Assembly (NCBI GenBank): GCA_964370775.1
Contig: CAYJKT010000013.1
Span: 8,484-72,483, forward strand
Reading direction: 5' to 3'
Source: SIG603 sp964370775
Lineage (GTDB): Bacteria; Bacillota; Clostridia; Oscillospirales; Acutalibacteraceae
DNA length: 64,000 bases
The translations under genes were made by a program, and so were the position numbers. The notes under the pieces were generated by a model. It had not been told where the DNA came from, searched no databases, and was given only the letters and a program-made list of their open reading frames with translations. Shown here piece after piece: positions 44,150-53,214 of this stretch (the first letter of the stretch is position 1; every line of letters starts with the position of its first letter).

Positions 44150-45238
44150 ATGCAAGCGACACAAATGGTAAATACATCAGCTATGAACAGAGCAAGCATG
44201 ATGGAGAGATTATCTGCTGATACATTAGGAAACGACAGCGCTCTTGTTGCCGACAGTTCAAACCCTTTTATGCAGATTTTTGCTAACATGACAAATGCTA
44301 TGTACGAAGGCGAGCAAAATGGCGAAAGCATAGTGACAGAACCTGAGATGAAAAATTTCAGCGAAGAAGAACTTCTAGAGGTGTTGCAAAGTCTTTCAGT
44401 GGCAGTGAACAGCAGTGATATGGCAAAAGTAAACGAGATTATCGCGACTATGAGCACTACACCAGTACTAACAGAAGAAGTCGGAAATGTGGCGGCGAAA
44501 ATCAAACAGTTTTTTGCAGAAAATCCTATACAAACTTTGGTTAGCACAAATGAAACTAGCGACGAGTTTTTAAATCAGTTAAACAAACTGATGGAGACAG
44601 GTGAAATCAATTTAACTTTTGGTGAAAAAGAAAAAGGTGCTGAAACAGTTTTGTTTGACAGTGTGAAAAGACCACAAATAGTTTCTTTTGAAGACAGCGA
44701 AGAGTTAAAACAACTACTTAGCGTAAGTACTAACGGAACAGAGAAAACTGCTGAAACAGTGACTACACCTACTTTAGTAGAGGTTAAAACTGCTAGAACT
44801 CCAGACGGATTACCAATGCTTGACACATTGAGATTTGGCGTTAACCAAACTCTTGAAAAAGGCGAGTTTGTTATGAAGCTTAACCCAGAAGAACTAGGCG
44901 AGATAACAATAAAACTTGTGTATGATGATGTTGGAAACAGAATTTTGGAGATTACAACTGCAACAGCTCAAACAACCAAGCTTATTAATGATGAGTTAGC
45001 GTACTTGAGAGAAGCTTTCAGACCTATGCAAATTGAGGTTAAAGAGAGTAGCGTGAATGTAGTAACAGAGAGCAAAGAGGCTTATGGCTCTGCAAACTTT
45101 GGGAACTCATCACAAAACCAAAGCTCTAACAACTGGCAAAACCCAAATAGTGAAGGCATTTACTTTGCAGAAGATGCAGTGATAAGCGAAGAAGTCACAC
45201 CACAGGCTGTTCAAGTGATTGACAACTTAGGACTTTAA
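44150..45238 (+). CDS. fliK: Flagellar hook-length control protein FliK
   Basis: A 362-residue secreted molecular ruler. The N-terminal 250 residues are low in conservation and polar. The C-terminal FLG_Hook domain is clear: LRFGVNQTLEKGEFVMKLNPEELGEITIKLVYD, then a helix before a Gln/Asn/Ser-rich tail. AAGGAGGTGA precedes the ATG. Lies between fliJ and flgD as expected. Confidence 0.88.
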   Translation: MQATQMVNTSAMNRASMMERLSADTLGNDSALVADSSNPFMQIFANMTNAMYEGEQNGESIVTEPEMKNFSEEELLEVLQSLSVAVNSSDMAKVNEIIATMSTTPVLTEEVGNVAAKIKQFFAENPIQTLVSTNETSDEFLNQLNKLMETGEINLTFGEKEKGAETVLFDSVKRPQIVSFEDSEELKQLLSVSTNGTEKTAETVTTPTLVEVKTARTPDGLPMLDTLRFGVNQTLEKGEFVMKLNPEELGEITIKLVYDDVGNRILEITTATAQTTKLINDELAYLREAFRPMQIEVKESSVNVVTESKEAYGSANFGNSSQNQSSNNWQNPNSEGIYFAEDAVISEEVTPQAVQVIDNLGL

Positions 45239-45254
45239 TTGAAAGGAGAATTAA

Positions 45255-46016
45255 ATGGATAGTACAGTAAGTAATAGCACAAGTAGCAGACCCGTTACAA
45301 CTGGGCAAAACTATGATGTAGTTTTTACAGATGAAACAGATAACTCTATATTGTCCCCTACTGCTTTTTTGGAACTTATGATAGTTGAAATGCAGAACCA
45401 AGATTTCACAGACCCTATGGATACGGGCGAGCAACTAGCTCAAATGGCACAGTTCACCAACTTGCAAATGATGGAAGAAATGAACAAGAACTCCGTTGCA
45501 AGCTATGCGATGTCAATGGTTGGTAAAACTGTTACAGCTTCTAGATTTATGGTTGACGGAACACTAGACACAACAACAGGAGTTGTGGAAAAAGTTAGTA
45601 TGTTAGACAACGAATTTGTTTTATATGTAGGCGACAAAACTTATGACCTTAACCAAATTATGGAGGTTGGAGTGTCAGCTGAAAGTGTTAGTGGAGTTGA
45701 TGCTTCTAAATACAGCTTATCTGCTAAAGACATTATAGATGACAGTGCAACTGTAGCTTGGGCAATGCCAACAGAGGACATAGTTAAAGCATCTGAACTA
45801 AAATACACAGTTTATTATTCAACTGATGAGAATTTTGACAGTGTTGCAGAAGTTGAAAACGGCACACAATTTGGCCCTGCAAATCAAATGCATTTATATG
45901 AAGAAACATTAACAGGCTTGCAAGCAAACACAACATATTATGTAAATGTTGTAGTGCTAAACCCAGACGGAACTAAATCGGCGTACAAACCAGTAGAAAT
46001 AACAACTAAGATGTAA
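45255..46016 (+). CDS. flgD: Flagellar hook assembly protein FlgD
   Basis: A 253-residue hook cap scaffold. The N-terminal motif FLELMIVEMQNQDFTDPMDTGEQLAQMAQFTNLQMMEEM is diagnostic. The C-terminus carries a fibronectin-III-like domain (TPEDIVKASELKYTVYYS-type strand, then LTGLQANTTYYVNVVVLNPDG), which is unusual for short FlgD proteins but seen in some Clostridia. Confidence 0.92.
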   Translation: MDSTVSNSTSSRPVTTGQNYDVVFTDETDNSILSPTAFLELMIVEMQNQDFTDPMDTGEQLAQMAQFTNLQMMEEMNKNSVASYAMSMVGKTVTASRFMVDGTLDTTTGVVEKVSMLDNEFVLYVGDKTYDLNQIMEVGVSAESVSGVDASKYSLSAKDIIDDSATVAWAMPTEDIVKASELKYTVYYSTDENFDSVAEVENGTQFGPANQMHLYEETLTGLQANTTYYVNVVVLNPDGTKSAYKPVEITTKM

Positions 46017-46029
46017 GGAGTGAATACTT

Positions 46030-46416
46030 TTGGATGATATTAGATTTAGATATTATTCCCCTGTTATAAGTGGCACTCCTAAGGTTGATAGCTCTAACAT
46101 AAACAGTGGTTCGACGACAGCAAAAGACACAGGGTTTAAAGAGATACTGGAAGAACAAATTAGCAAAAGCAATGTTAATTTTTCTAAACATGCAGTACAA
46201 AGGTTAGAGGATAGAAGCTTGAATTTAGACGACGAGAGCTTAAGAAAGCTTGACGAAGGCGTTAAAATGGCAAGTGAAAAGAGCTTAAGAGATGCTCTGA
46301 TTTTGGTAGACAAAACAGCGTTTATAGTAAACATCCCAAGCAACACTGTTATAACTGCCAAGGGAAATGATGAAACAGATATTTTTACAAATATAAACGG
46401 AGCAGTAATAATGTAA
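46030..46416 (+). CDS. Flagellar operon protein (TIGR02530 family)
   Basis: A 128-residue protein of the family found between flgD and flgE in Firmicutes. Its core reads NFSKHAVQRLEDRSLNLDDESL and SLRDALILVDKTAFIVNIPSNTVITA, both conserved in the family. Biochemical role is not established; it may help hook assembly. The start is TTG with AAGGAGTG seven bases upstream. Confidence 0.85.
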   Translation: MDDIRFRYYSPVISGTPKVDSSNINSGSTTAKDTGFKEILEEQISKSNVNFSKHAVQRLEDRSLNLDDESLRKLDEGVKMASEKSLRDALILVDKTAFIVNIPSNTVITAKGNDETDIFTNINGAVIM

Positions 46417-46417
46417 G

Positions 46418-46466
46418 AGGCCGGACCTTTTTAGGAAGCCTAATACCTTGACTGATTGATAGGTAT
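46418..46466 (+). other. Two hairpins ahead of flgE
   Basis: A bulged hairpin (AGGC with GCCT, inner ACCT/AGG around TTTT, 46418-46441) is followed at once by ATACCT/AGGTAT (46443-46466). No T-run follows. They fill the gap between the TIGR02530 gene and the flgE ribosome-binding site. Confidence 0.4.
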
Positions 46467-46497
46467 AGACTGTTTCGAAAACTATAAAGGAGATAGT

Positions 46498-48171
46498 ATG
46501 AATAGAGCTATGTTTTCCGGTGTTGCTGGTATGAAAGCGCACCAAACAAAAATGGATGTTATAGGTAATAACATCGCAAACGTTAATACTTACGGATATA
46601 AATATCAAAGAGCAGTTTTTAGTGATGTTTATTATCAAAATATAAGCGGTGCTTCAGCTGGTACTCAAACAGCTGGTGGTACAAACCCATCAAGTGTTGG
46701 TTACGGTTCTATCTTGAACTCAGTACAAACACAAATGTCAACTTCCAGTATATCTAACACAGGTTTTGGTATGGACGTTGCAATCACAGGCGAAGGTTTT
46801 ATTCAAGTTATGGACGCTAGTGGTAATATTTTTTACACAAAAGCTGGTCTATTAGCTTATGACTCTAACGGTTACTTAACTGACGTTAACGGTAGTTTCG
46901 TTCTTGGTACTCCGTTAGACGGCGAAGAAGCTACAGCCGAGAAAATCAAGCTAGATAATATCGGTTCAGTTGACCCAAAAGCTGCTGAAGCAACAGCAGA
47001 AGTTGGTGGATACACATATTTATTGTCAGCTGCTAATCAAACTCACTTTGGTAACGTTGCAATTAATATGTCAGCAAGCCAACAATTACCTCAAGGATTA
47101 CTTGCAAGTGCAACAATCAGTGAGACAGGTGCAATCTCTGTAGCACTTAATGCTTATGAAGAATTTGCAAACCTAACAGAGCTTAACAACGCTATTAATG
47201 AAGCTATTACAGCTGCAAATGATGGAGAACCTCACCCAGCTGGCGACTTTACATTTGAGATTGAGGGCGGAGATATTTTTGCAGGCGGTCCATTGACAGG
47301 TTCAGAGTTATCTGACCCTTACGGTGGTATAGATGAAGGTGGATTTGCAAGTGATTTAGATTTAAACAATGTTTTATTTGGTAAATCAGTTCAGTTTGTT
47401 AGTGTTAGCGATAACTTTAGTGGCACAGGAACGTTTGATGGCGATGATTTTACAGCGACATTAGATAATACTGACCCAGCAAACCCATTCTGGGAGTTAA
47501 GCTTAACTCTACCAAATACTGAGGGTACAACAACTACATACTCAGCACAAATTTCTGAGACATCAGAGGCTCAAACAATTCTTTTGAAAAACGATGTAAC
47601 AGGCGAATATGTAGAAGTTACAAACCCAGGTTTTGAAGAATTAACATTAGTAGCAGAAGCAATCGCACCTGGCACTACAACAATGAATGCGTATGATACT
47701 ACTGTATATACTGACCCTATCAACGTAACACCATCAGCTCCATCTGTTAACAAAGGTCTAAGCTCAAAAACTTTTGTGCTAGAAGGCGGTACAGAGGGTG
47801 GCGTTATTACTCTTGATGAACTAACTAACATAACAATTGGTTCAGACGGTAAAGTTACAGTTACTCACCCAGACAAAGGCGTTGTTACAGCAGGTACAAT
47901 TGTTCTTGCTAACTTCTCTAACCCAAGTGGTTTAGAGCTTAACGGCAACAACTACTACTCAGAGACAGTTAACTCTGGTGGCCCACAATTAACTTTCCCA
48001 GGTTTAAGTGGTTCAGGTCAATTAAAGAGCAGTTCTTTGGAGATGTCTAACGTTGATTTATCCGAGCAAATGGCAGAGATGATTACAACACAACGTGGTT
48101 TCCAAGCTAACTCAAGAATTATCACAGTTTCTGACACAATGCTTGAAGAACTAATTAACCTTAAAAGATAA
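46498..48171 (+). CDS. flgE: Flagellar hook protein FlgE
   Basis: A 557-residue hook subunit, longer than the typical 260-440 residues. The N-terminus (AMFSGVAGMKAHQTKMDVIGNNIANVNTYGYK) and C-terminus (SLEMSNVDLSEQMAEMITTQRGFQANSRIITVSDTMLEELINLKR) are typical. The extra length is in the surface-exposed middle, rich in Gly, Thr and Asp. The ATG at 46498 is chosen because AAAGGAGA precedes it. Flanked on both sides by RNA hairpins. Confidence 0.94.
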   Translation: MNRAMFSGVAGMKAHQTKMDVIGNNIANVNTYGYKYQRAVFSDVYYQNISGASAGTQTAGGTNPSSVGYGSILNSVQTQMSTSSISNTGFGMDVAITGEGFIQVMDASGNIFYTKAGLLAYDSNGYLTDVNGSFVLGTPLDGEEATAEKIKLDNIGSVDPKAAEATAEVGGYTYLLSAANQTHFGNVAINMSASQQLPQGLLASATISETGAISVALNAYEEFANLTELNNAINEAITAANDGEPHPAGDFTFEIEGGDIFAGGPLTGSELSDPYGGIDEGGFASDLDLNNVLFGKSVQFVSVSDNFSGTGTFDGDDFTATLDNTDPANPFWELSLTLPNTEGTTTTYSAQISETSEAQTILLKNDVTGEYVEVTNPGFEELTLVAEAIAPGTTTMNAYDTTVYTDPINVTPSAPSVNKGLSSKTFVLEGGTEGGVITLDELTNITIGSDGKVTVTHPDKGVVTAGTIVLANFSNPSGLELNGNNYYSETVNSGGPQLTFPGLSGSGQLKSSSLEMSNVDLSEQMAEMITTQRGFQANSRIITVSDTMLEELINLKR

Positions 48172-48186
48172 TTAAAGTAATAAGAT

Positions 48187-48219
48187 GGGTGCAGAGTCTG
48201 CACTTTGCACCCAATTTTT
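48187..48219 (+). terminator. Terminator-like hairpin after flgE (possible attenuator)
   Basis: GGGTGCA (48187-48193) pairs with TGCACCC (48206-48212) and is followed by AATTTTTA. An alternative hairpin GTGCAG/CTGCAC (48189-48203) uses part of the same bases, so the two structures exclude each other. It lies inside the operon, 15 bases after flgE, and may reduce read-through into flbD-motAB. Confidence 0.5.
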
Positions 48220-48227
48220 AAACAGGT

Positions 48228-48277
48228 GGATAGCTAATAATAGTTGGCGAGACATCACCCATTATTATTAGTTATCC
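48228..48277 (+). other. Long stem-loop between flgE and flbD
   Basis: A 15-bp stem (48228-48242 with 48263-48277; one G-T pair) closes a 20-base loop. GGTG at 48225-48228 could also pair with CACC in the loop. The stem ends 11 bases before the flbD ribosome-binding site. No T-run follows, so it is not a terminator. Confidence 0.55.
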
Positions 48278-48297
48278 AAATTAAAAGGAGAGAGAAT

Positions 48298-48492
48298 ATG
48301 ATTATTTTAACTAAACTAGATGGTAACCACAGATTTGTTTTAAACTGCGACCTAATTGAAACGATTGAAGAAAGACCAGACACAACAATTAGATTAACAA
48401 CAAAAGCTTACCACATAGTTCACGAGACAATGCAAGAAGTTATTGACAAAACAATAGCATATAAAAAAGAGTGTAATAAACTACCTTTTTAA
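48298..48492 (+). CDS. flbD: FlbD-family flagellar protein
   Basis: A 64-residue protein of the short FlbD/SwrD family (TKLDGNHRFVLNCDLIETIEERPDTTIRLTTKAYHIV). In Bacillus SwrD raises flagellar torque; it is encoded just before motAB-like or fliL genes. AAAGGAGAG precedes the ATG. Not related to the Caulobacter FlbD regulator. Confidence 0.88.
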   Translation: MIILTKLDGNHRFVLNCDLIETIEERPDTTIRLTTKAYHIVHETMQEVIDKTIAYKKECNKLPF

Positions 48493-48529
48493 AGCGTACA
48501 TAAATTTCTGAAGTAAGAGAGGTTGAATC

Positions 48530-49384
48530 ATGAAAAAGAAAGCTATAGATATAGCAACCATTATCGGTGTAGTACTATCATTTGGCTTGGTGTTTTTTGG
48601 AATTATAGTTGTGGTAGACAATGATACTAAAGCAATTACGGGAATTAATATGGACGCGCTTATAAACTTCTATGATCTTCCTAGTGTTCTTATAGTTATC
48701 GGTGGTACTATAGGCGTTTTGTTAATGATGTTTCCAATAACACAATTTACAAAAATCATAAAACATGCAAGCATTTTATATATGCCTAAAGTTTATGACC
48801 CAGCTAAATATATCACTGAGTTAACAGAGATTGCACAAAAAGCACGTGTTAGTGGTTTGTTGTCACTTGAAGAAGACGTTGCTCAAATGGATGATATGTT
48901 TATGAAAAACAGTGTTCAAATGATAGTTGACTCTGTTGACCCAGAAGCAGTTAAGGCTCAGATGGAAGAATGGATGGGGCATATTGAGGGAAGACACGAA
49001 CAAGAGTGTTCTTTCTATGATAAAGGTGCAGCGATAGCACCTGGTTTTGGTATGATTGGTACATTGATAGGTCTTGTTAACTTAATGAAGAACTTATCAG
49101 ATATTAACAGTGTTGGCCCAAGTATGGCGGTTGCTCTTATCACAACATTCTATGGTTCAGTTTTGTCAAACGTTGTGTTCATGCCAATAGGAAATAAATT
49201 AAGAGTTAGACACGAAGAAGAATTTTTATGCTTGTTAATTATAAGCGAGGGTGTTCAAGCTATTCAAGCAGGTGAAAACCCTAAATTTATAGAGACTAAA
49301 CTACTTAATATGTTACCTGAATACAAACAAAAAGAACTTATTAAAAAAGGTAAAATACAATCAAACAGCGGTGCAGCAGAATAA
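48530..49384 (+). CDS. motA: Flagellar stator protein MotA
   Basis: A 284-residue stator subunit with four membrane helices; the first two are near residues 8-30 and 45-70, the last two about 160-220 (GFGMIGTLIGLVNLMKNL, then VALITTFYGSVLSNVVFMPIGNKL). The cytoplasmic loop between helices 2 and 3 interacts with FliG. Directly followed by motB. Confidence 0.93.
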   Translation: MKKKAIDIATIIGVVLSFGLVFFGIIVVVDNDTKAITGINMDALINFYDLPSVLIVIGGTIGVLLMMFPITQFTKIIKHASILYMPKVYDPAKYITELTEIAQKARVSGLLSLEEDVAQMDDMFMKNSVQMIVDSVDPEAVKAQMEEWMGHIEGRHEQECSFYDKGAAIAPGFGMIGTLIGLVNLMKNLSDINSVGPSMAVALITTFYGSVLSNVVFMPIGNKLRVRHEEEFLCLLIISEGVQAIQAGENPKFIETKLLNMLPEYKQKELIKKGKIQSNSGAAE

Positions 49385-49416
49385 CAAAATATAGCTAGAA
49401 AAAAGAAGGTGGACAA

Positions 49417-50418
49417 ATGCCTAGAAGAAAAAAATCTGGTGGCGGCGATAGCGGCGGCGGATGGCTAAATACTTATGCGGACATGGTTACACTGTTACTT
49501 GCTTTCTTTGCTGTTTTGTTGAGTATGTCCAGCACAGACGAAGCGTTGTTTAATGCGTTCATTGAATCATTTGGTGCAACACCACAAGAAGTGGTAGATG
49601 AGCTTTCTGGTAACATGGAAAACGACCCAGGTGAGGAAGTTTTTGTAGCAGGTGATTTCGAGCATTTGTATCAACAAATTCAAGAGATGGTAAGTGGAAG
49701 CGACCAAGCTGATAACATAGAAGTGTTAAGGGTTGGCGAAGCGATTTACATAAGATTTTCAAGTGATGTGTTCTTTGAGCCTAACAGTGCAGAACTAAGA
49801 ACAGATAGCTTGCCAGAACTTCAAACGATTGGCGAAGCTTTGTTAGCGTTTGAAACCGAGATAAAAAGCATAAATGTATTAGGATTTACAGCAACAATTT
49901 CAGACCCAAACGCTACATATTGGGAATTATCAGGAGCAAGGGCAGCGTCAGTTGCAACTTTCCTTGATTTTAACATAGGAATGGATACCGAGAAAATAAC
50001 CTCTATAGGTTATGGTAGAAGATACCCAATAGCTCCGAATGATTCTGAAGAAAACATGAGAAAAAACAGACGTGTTGAACTTATTGTGGTAAGCACTGAG
50101 GAAGAAGAAGAAAAAAGCGTTGACGAAATGCTTAATGATTTCTACGACCAAGATAGCTACCCAGAAGAAGGCACAGAGCTAGATACTATGCAACCTGAAA
50201 ACGCAGTAGATACAAGTGGCGCAGAGGAAGCACAAACACAGGATGAGCAAACACTTACAGGCGAGGAATTGCCTGAAGGTGAGACAGTAGAGGGACAGAC
50301 TGCCGATGCACAACAGGACAGCACAGTAGATGATACAGGTGCAGAAGCAGATACCACAGTAGATGATGTAGGGACAGAAGCAGACACTACAGCAGAAACT
50401 GATGGTGAAACAACATAG
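49417..50418 (+). CDS. motB: Flagellar stator protein MotB
   Basis: A 333-residue stator subunit that anchors MotA to peptidoglycan. The single helix contains the proton/ion-binding Asp in YADMVTLLLAFFAVLLSMS. An OmpA-like domain follows (FFEPNSAELRTDSLPEL, then LSGARAASVATFL and IGYGRRYPIAPNDSEENMRKNRRVEL). The last 100 residues are a highly acidic Thr/Asp/Glu tail with near-repeats of TVDDxGxEADT, which is unusual. Confidence 0.93.
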   Translation: MPRRKKSGGGDSGGGWLNTYADMVTLLLAFFAVLLSMSSTDEALFNAFIESFGATPQEVVDELSGNMENDPGEEVFVAGDFEHLYQQIQEMVSGSDQADNIEVLRVGEAIYIRFSSDVFFEPNSAELRTDSLPELQTIGEALLAFETEIKSINVLGFTATISDPNATYWELSGARAASVATFLDFNIGMDTEKITSIGYGRRYPIAPNDSEENMRKNRRVELIVVSTEEEEEKSVDEMLNDFYDQDSYPEEGTELDTMQPENAVDTSGAEEAQTQDEQTLTGEELPEGETVEGQTADAQQDSTVDDTGAEADTTVDDVGTEADTTAETDGETT

Positions 50419-50468
50419 ACAAAAACCAGAGGGTTTATACGATAACACATTAAGGAGGTGGTTGTTCA

Positions 50469-51467
50469 GTGGCTGAAGCTTTATCTCAAAGTCAAATAGA
50501 CGAATTGCTTAAAAAGATGCAATCAGGCGAAGTAACAGAAACAAAAGAAGAAGCTCCAAAGCTAAAACAATATGACTTTACTTCACCGAAAAAATTTACC
50601 AAAGACCAATTAAAAGCGTTAAGTACATTATACGAAAACTTTGGTCGAAGCCTCGGAATTTACTTAACCGGTGTATTAAGAAGTGTTTGCGAAGTAGAAA
50701 TTAGTGGAGTAGAAGAACAAAGATTTTACGAATTTAATAACTCTTTGCCAGACCTTACACTGGTTGCGATGGTTTCTTTTGAGCCAGAAGACAATAACTA
50801 TGATGGATTAACAATGCTTCTTGAGTTTCCTACAACACTAGGATTTTTAATGGTTGATAGATTAATGGGAGGTTCAGGAGCTGTTTACTCTCCAGAAAGA
50901 AACTATACAGAGATAGAAGTATCTTTGTTAGAACATATCTTCCAAGCTATCTTAAACTTCTTACAAGAGAGTTGGAACAACAACTTCAAAGTTGAATTAG
51001 TGTTGCAAAATATTGAGACAAATGGTAGAATGATACAAGCATATTCCCAACAGGATATAGTGGTAATATCATCGCTTGAAGTAAAAGAAGAGTTTGTAAG
51101 TGGGCTTATAAATGTATGTATGCCAGCTGGAAACTTAGAAGGTATTTTGACAAACTTTAATTCAAAATATTCACATAGCACAAAACAGCTTGATCCAAAA
51201 AGAGAAGAGATTAGAAAAGATACATTGATGGGTTACTTGAAAGAAAGCAACTTAACAGTGGAAGCTATTTTAGATGTCTGCTACATGAATTTAAATGAGA
51301 TAGTGTCCTTGCAATCAGGAGACATTATAGCATTAAACAAAAAAATTGATGCAGATATTGATGTTAACGTTCAAAGTGTGCCTTGGGGACGAGCACGAAT
51401 AGGTGAAGTAGATTCATCTAAGGCGATAAAGATTGTTGACGTTTTTGAAAGAGAGAGGGGGAAATAA
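50469..51467 (+). CDS. fliM: Flagellar motor switch protein FliM
   Basis: A 332-residue switch protein. The N-terminal CheY-P-binding peptide is LSQSQIDELL. The middle CheC-like domain and the C-terminal SpoA domain (VSLQSGDIIALNKKIDADIDV) are in order. Start is GTG with AAGGAGGT upstream. Followed at once by fliY. Confidence 0.95.
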   Translation: MAEALSQSQIDELLKKMQSGEVTETKEEAPKLKQYDFTSPKKFTKDQLKALSTLYENFGRSLGIYLTGVLRSVCEVEISGVEEQRFYEFNNSLPDLTLVAMVSFEPEDNNYDGLTMLLEFPTTLGFLMVDRLMGGSGAVYSPERNYTEIEVSLLEHIFQAILNFLQESWNNNFKVELVLQNIETNGRMIQAYSQQDIVVISSLEVKEEFVSGLINVCMPAGNLEGILTNFNSKYSHSTKQLDPKREEIRKDTLMGYLKESNLTVEAILDVCYMNLNEIVSLQSGDIIALNKKIDADIDVNVQSVPWGRARIGEVDSSKAIKIVDVFERERGK

Positions 51468-51469
51468 AA

Positions 51470-52768
51470 TTGAGCAACAATAATACTCATCTTAACGATG
51501 AACAACTGGACACCATTGGCGAGATTATGAATATCAGTATGGGTTCAGCAGCAACTGCTCTATCAACAATGCTTGATAGACAAGTTTCTATTACTACACC
51601 AAAAATTGTTGAAGAAGAATTTGGAATGATAGAAAGCACAGGTCTTGAACCTGCGATTATGGTTAAAATCGAATACGTACAAGGTATTGACGGAACAAAT
51701 GTTACCATGATTAAAAAAGAAGATATGCAAATTATGCTTGATATCTTAATGGGTAACGAAGACCCTGTCCCACCAGAGGAATTCGAGTTTGACGATATGA
51801 GCATGAGTGCTGCAAGTGAAATTATGAACCAAATGATGGGTTCTTCTGCAACAGCGTTATCTCAAATACTTGAAAAAACTGTAGATATATCCACTCCACA
51901 TGCAGTTATAGTTGACCATAAACAAGATATTGACACAAGCATCTTTAAAATTCAAACAGACGAGCCCGTTGTAGCGGTGTCATTCGATTTAACAATTGTT
52001 GATGCTTTAAGCACAGAGTTTATGTGTTTCTTACAAATCAGTCTTGCTAAAAAAATTATAGCGACTGTAAATGCAGAAATGGATGAAGACGAGATGGGTG
52101 CAGATGATGCATTTAACTTTGATTCTATTGAAAAAGTAGAAGCACCACCACCAGAGCCGACACCGGCACCAGTAGTGGAAACACCAGTAGCTCCAACTCC
52201 TGTAGCACCACCACCTGTGCAGACACCACCACAACAGCCGATGGCACCACAGCCACAAATGCAACAACCTCAGGCTATGCCACAAGGTTACCCACAAGGG
52301 GATATGTCACAAAATCCATACATGCAAAACCCATATATGCCAAACCCATACATGCAAAATCCATATATGAACATTAACCCATATATGCAAAACCCATATA
52401 TGCAACCACCTCAGGAGCAAGCTCCACAAGAGATGGCAAACACTGGCATTAAAAATCCTACATATCCTAACTTTGCATACCCTGCAAAAGCGGCAGCACC
52501 TGCTGGGTCTAACTTAGATCTATTAATGGGTGTTGAACTAGAAATATCTATAGTAATTGGAAGGGCAAGACAAAAAATTAAAGATATTATGGATATGGGT
52601 CAAGGCACAGTGCTTGAGCTTGACAAACAAACAGGTTCACCTGCTGAAATTATTGTAAACGGCAAACTTTTAGCTTATGGCGATGTTATAGTTGTTGGCG
52701 ATAATTTTGGTATTAGAATAACTGAAATTGTAGGAACAAAAGAACTACTAGATTCTTTGAATAAATAA
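51470..52768 (+). CDS. fliY: Flagellar motor switch phosphatase FliY
   Basis: A 432-residue FliY/FliN-type switch protein. Two CheC-like phosphatase helices with the E-x2-N pattern are visible (DTIGEIMNISMGSA and ASEIMNQMMGSSA), so it probably dephosphorylates CheY-P at the motor. A Pro/Gln/Met-rich linker (about 225-345) with NPYMQ repeats joins them to the C-terminal FliN/SpoA domain (VELEISIVIGRARQKIKDIMDMGQGTVLELDK). Start is TTG with GAGGGGG upstream. Confidence 0.93.
   Translation: MSNNNTHLNDEQLDTIGEIMNISMGSAATALSTMLDRQVSITTPKIVEEEFGMIESTGLEPAIMVKIEYVQGIDGTNVTMIKKEDMQIMLDILMGNEDPVPPEEFEFDDMSMSAASEIMNQMMGSSATALSQILEKTVDISTPHAVIVDHKQDIDTSIFKIQTDEPVVAVSFDLTIVDALSTEFMCFLQISLAKKIIATVNAEMDEDEMGADDAFNFDSIEKVEAPPPEPTPAPVVETPVAPTPVAPPPVQTPPQQPMAPQPQMQQPQAMPQGYPQGDMSQNPYMQNPYMPNPYMQNPYMNINPYMQNPYMQPPQEQAPQEMANTGIKNPTYPNFAYPAKAAAPAGSNLDLLMGVELEISIVIGRARQKIKDIMDMGQGTVLELDKQTGSPAEIIVNGKLLAYGDVIVVGDNFGIRITEIVGTKELLDSLNK
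52313..52405 (+). repeat. NPYM(Q) tandem repeat in the FliY linker
   Basis: Six copies of Asn-Pro-Tyr-Met, mostly followed by Gln or Pro, are coded by a 15-bp unit (AACCCATATATGCAA and variants) with one two-residue interruption. Third-position differences show it is not a very recent expansion. Confidence 0.85.
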
Positions 52769-52803
52769 AACTATATTAAGCAAGAACAAAAGGAGAGTTT
52801 AAG

Positions 52804-53166
52804 ATGTATAAAATATTAGTTGTAGATGATGCAGGATTTATGAGAAAAATGGTTCAAACACATTTGACAAAAGCTGGATACGACACTTTTATTGAGGGTG
52901 AAGACGGCGCGCAAGCAGTTGAACTTTATAAAGCAGAAAAACCAGACCTTGTTATAATGGATATCACAATGCCTAACATGAACGGAATTGAAGCGCTAGG
53001 AGCTATCAAAGGTCAATTCCCAGACGCAAAAATTGTTATGTGTAGTGCTATGGGTCAAGAGAGCATGGTTATGGAAGCTATCAAACTAGGTGCTTTAGAC
53101 TTTATTGTAAAACCATTTAAACAAGAGCGTATTGTTCAAACAGTTAATAAAATTTTACCTCTATAA
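52804..53166 (+). CDS. cheY: Chemotaxis response regulator CheY
   Basis: A 120-residue stand-alone receiver. Acidic pocket DDAG (residues 8-9), phosphoacceptor Asp in LVIMDITMPNMNG, Thr/Ser switch in IVMCSAMGQESM, and Lys in DFIVKPFKQER. Its place after fliY is typical of Firmicutes; it would carry the CheA signal to FliM and be dephosphorylated by FliY and CheC. Confidence 0.95.
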   Translation: MYKILVVDDAGFMRKMVQTHLTKAGYDTFIEGEDGAQAVELYKAEKPDLVIMDITMPNMNGIEALGAIKGQFPDAKIVMCSAMGQESMVMEAIKLGALDFIVKPFKQERIVQTVNKILPL

Positions 53167-53214
53167 TTAGAGGTGAATGGTGTATACACCATAAAATAAG
53201 TTAAGGAGATAAAT

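Noticed and set aside
46417..46497. c-di-GMP riboswitch ahead of flgE
   Set aside because: The hairpins lack the conserved GEMM core sequences and the region is too short.
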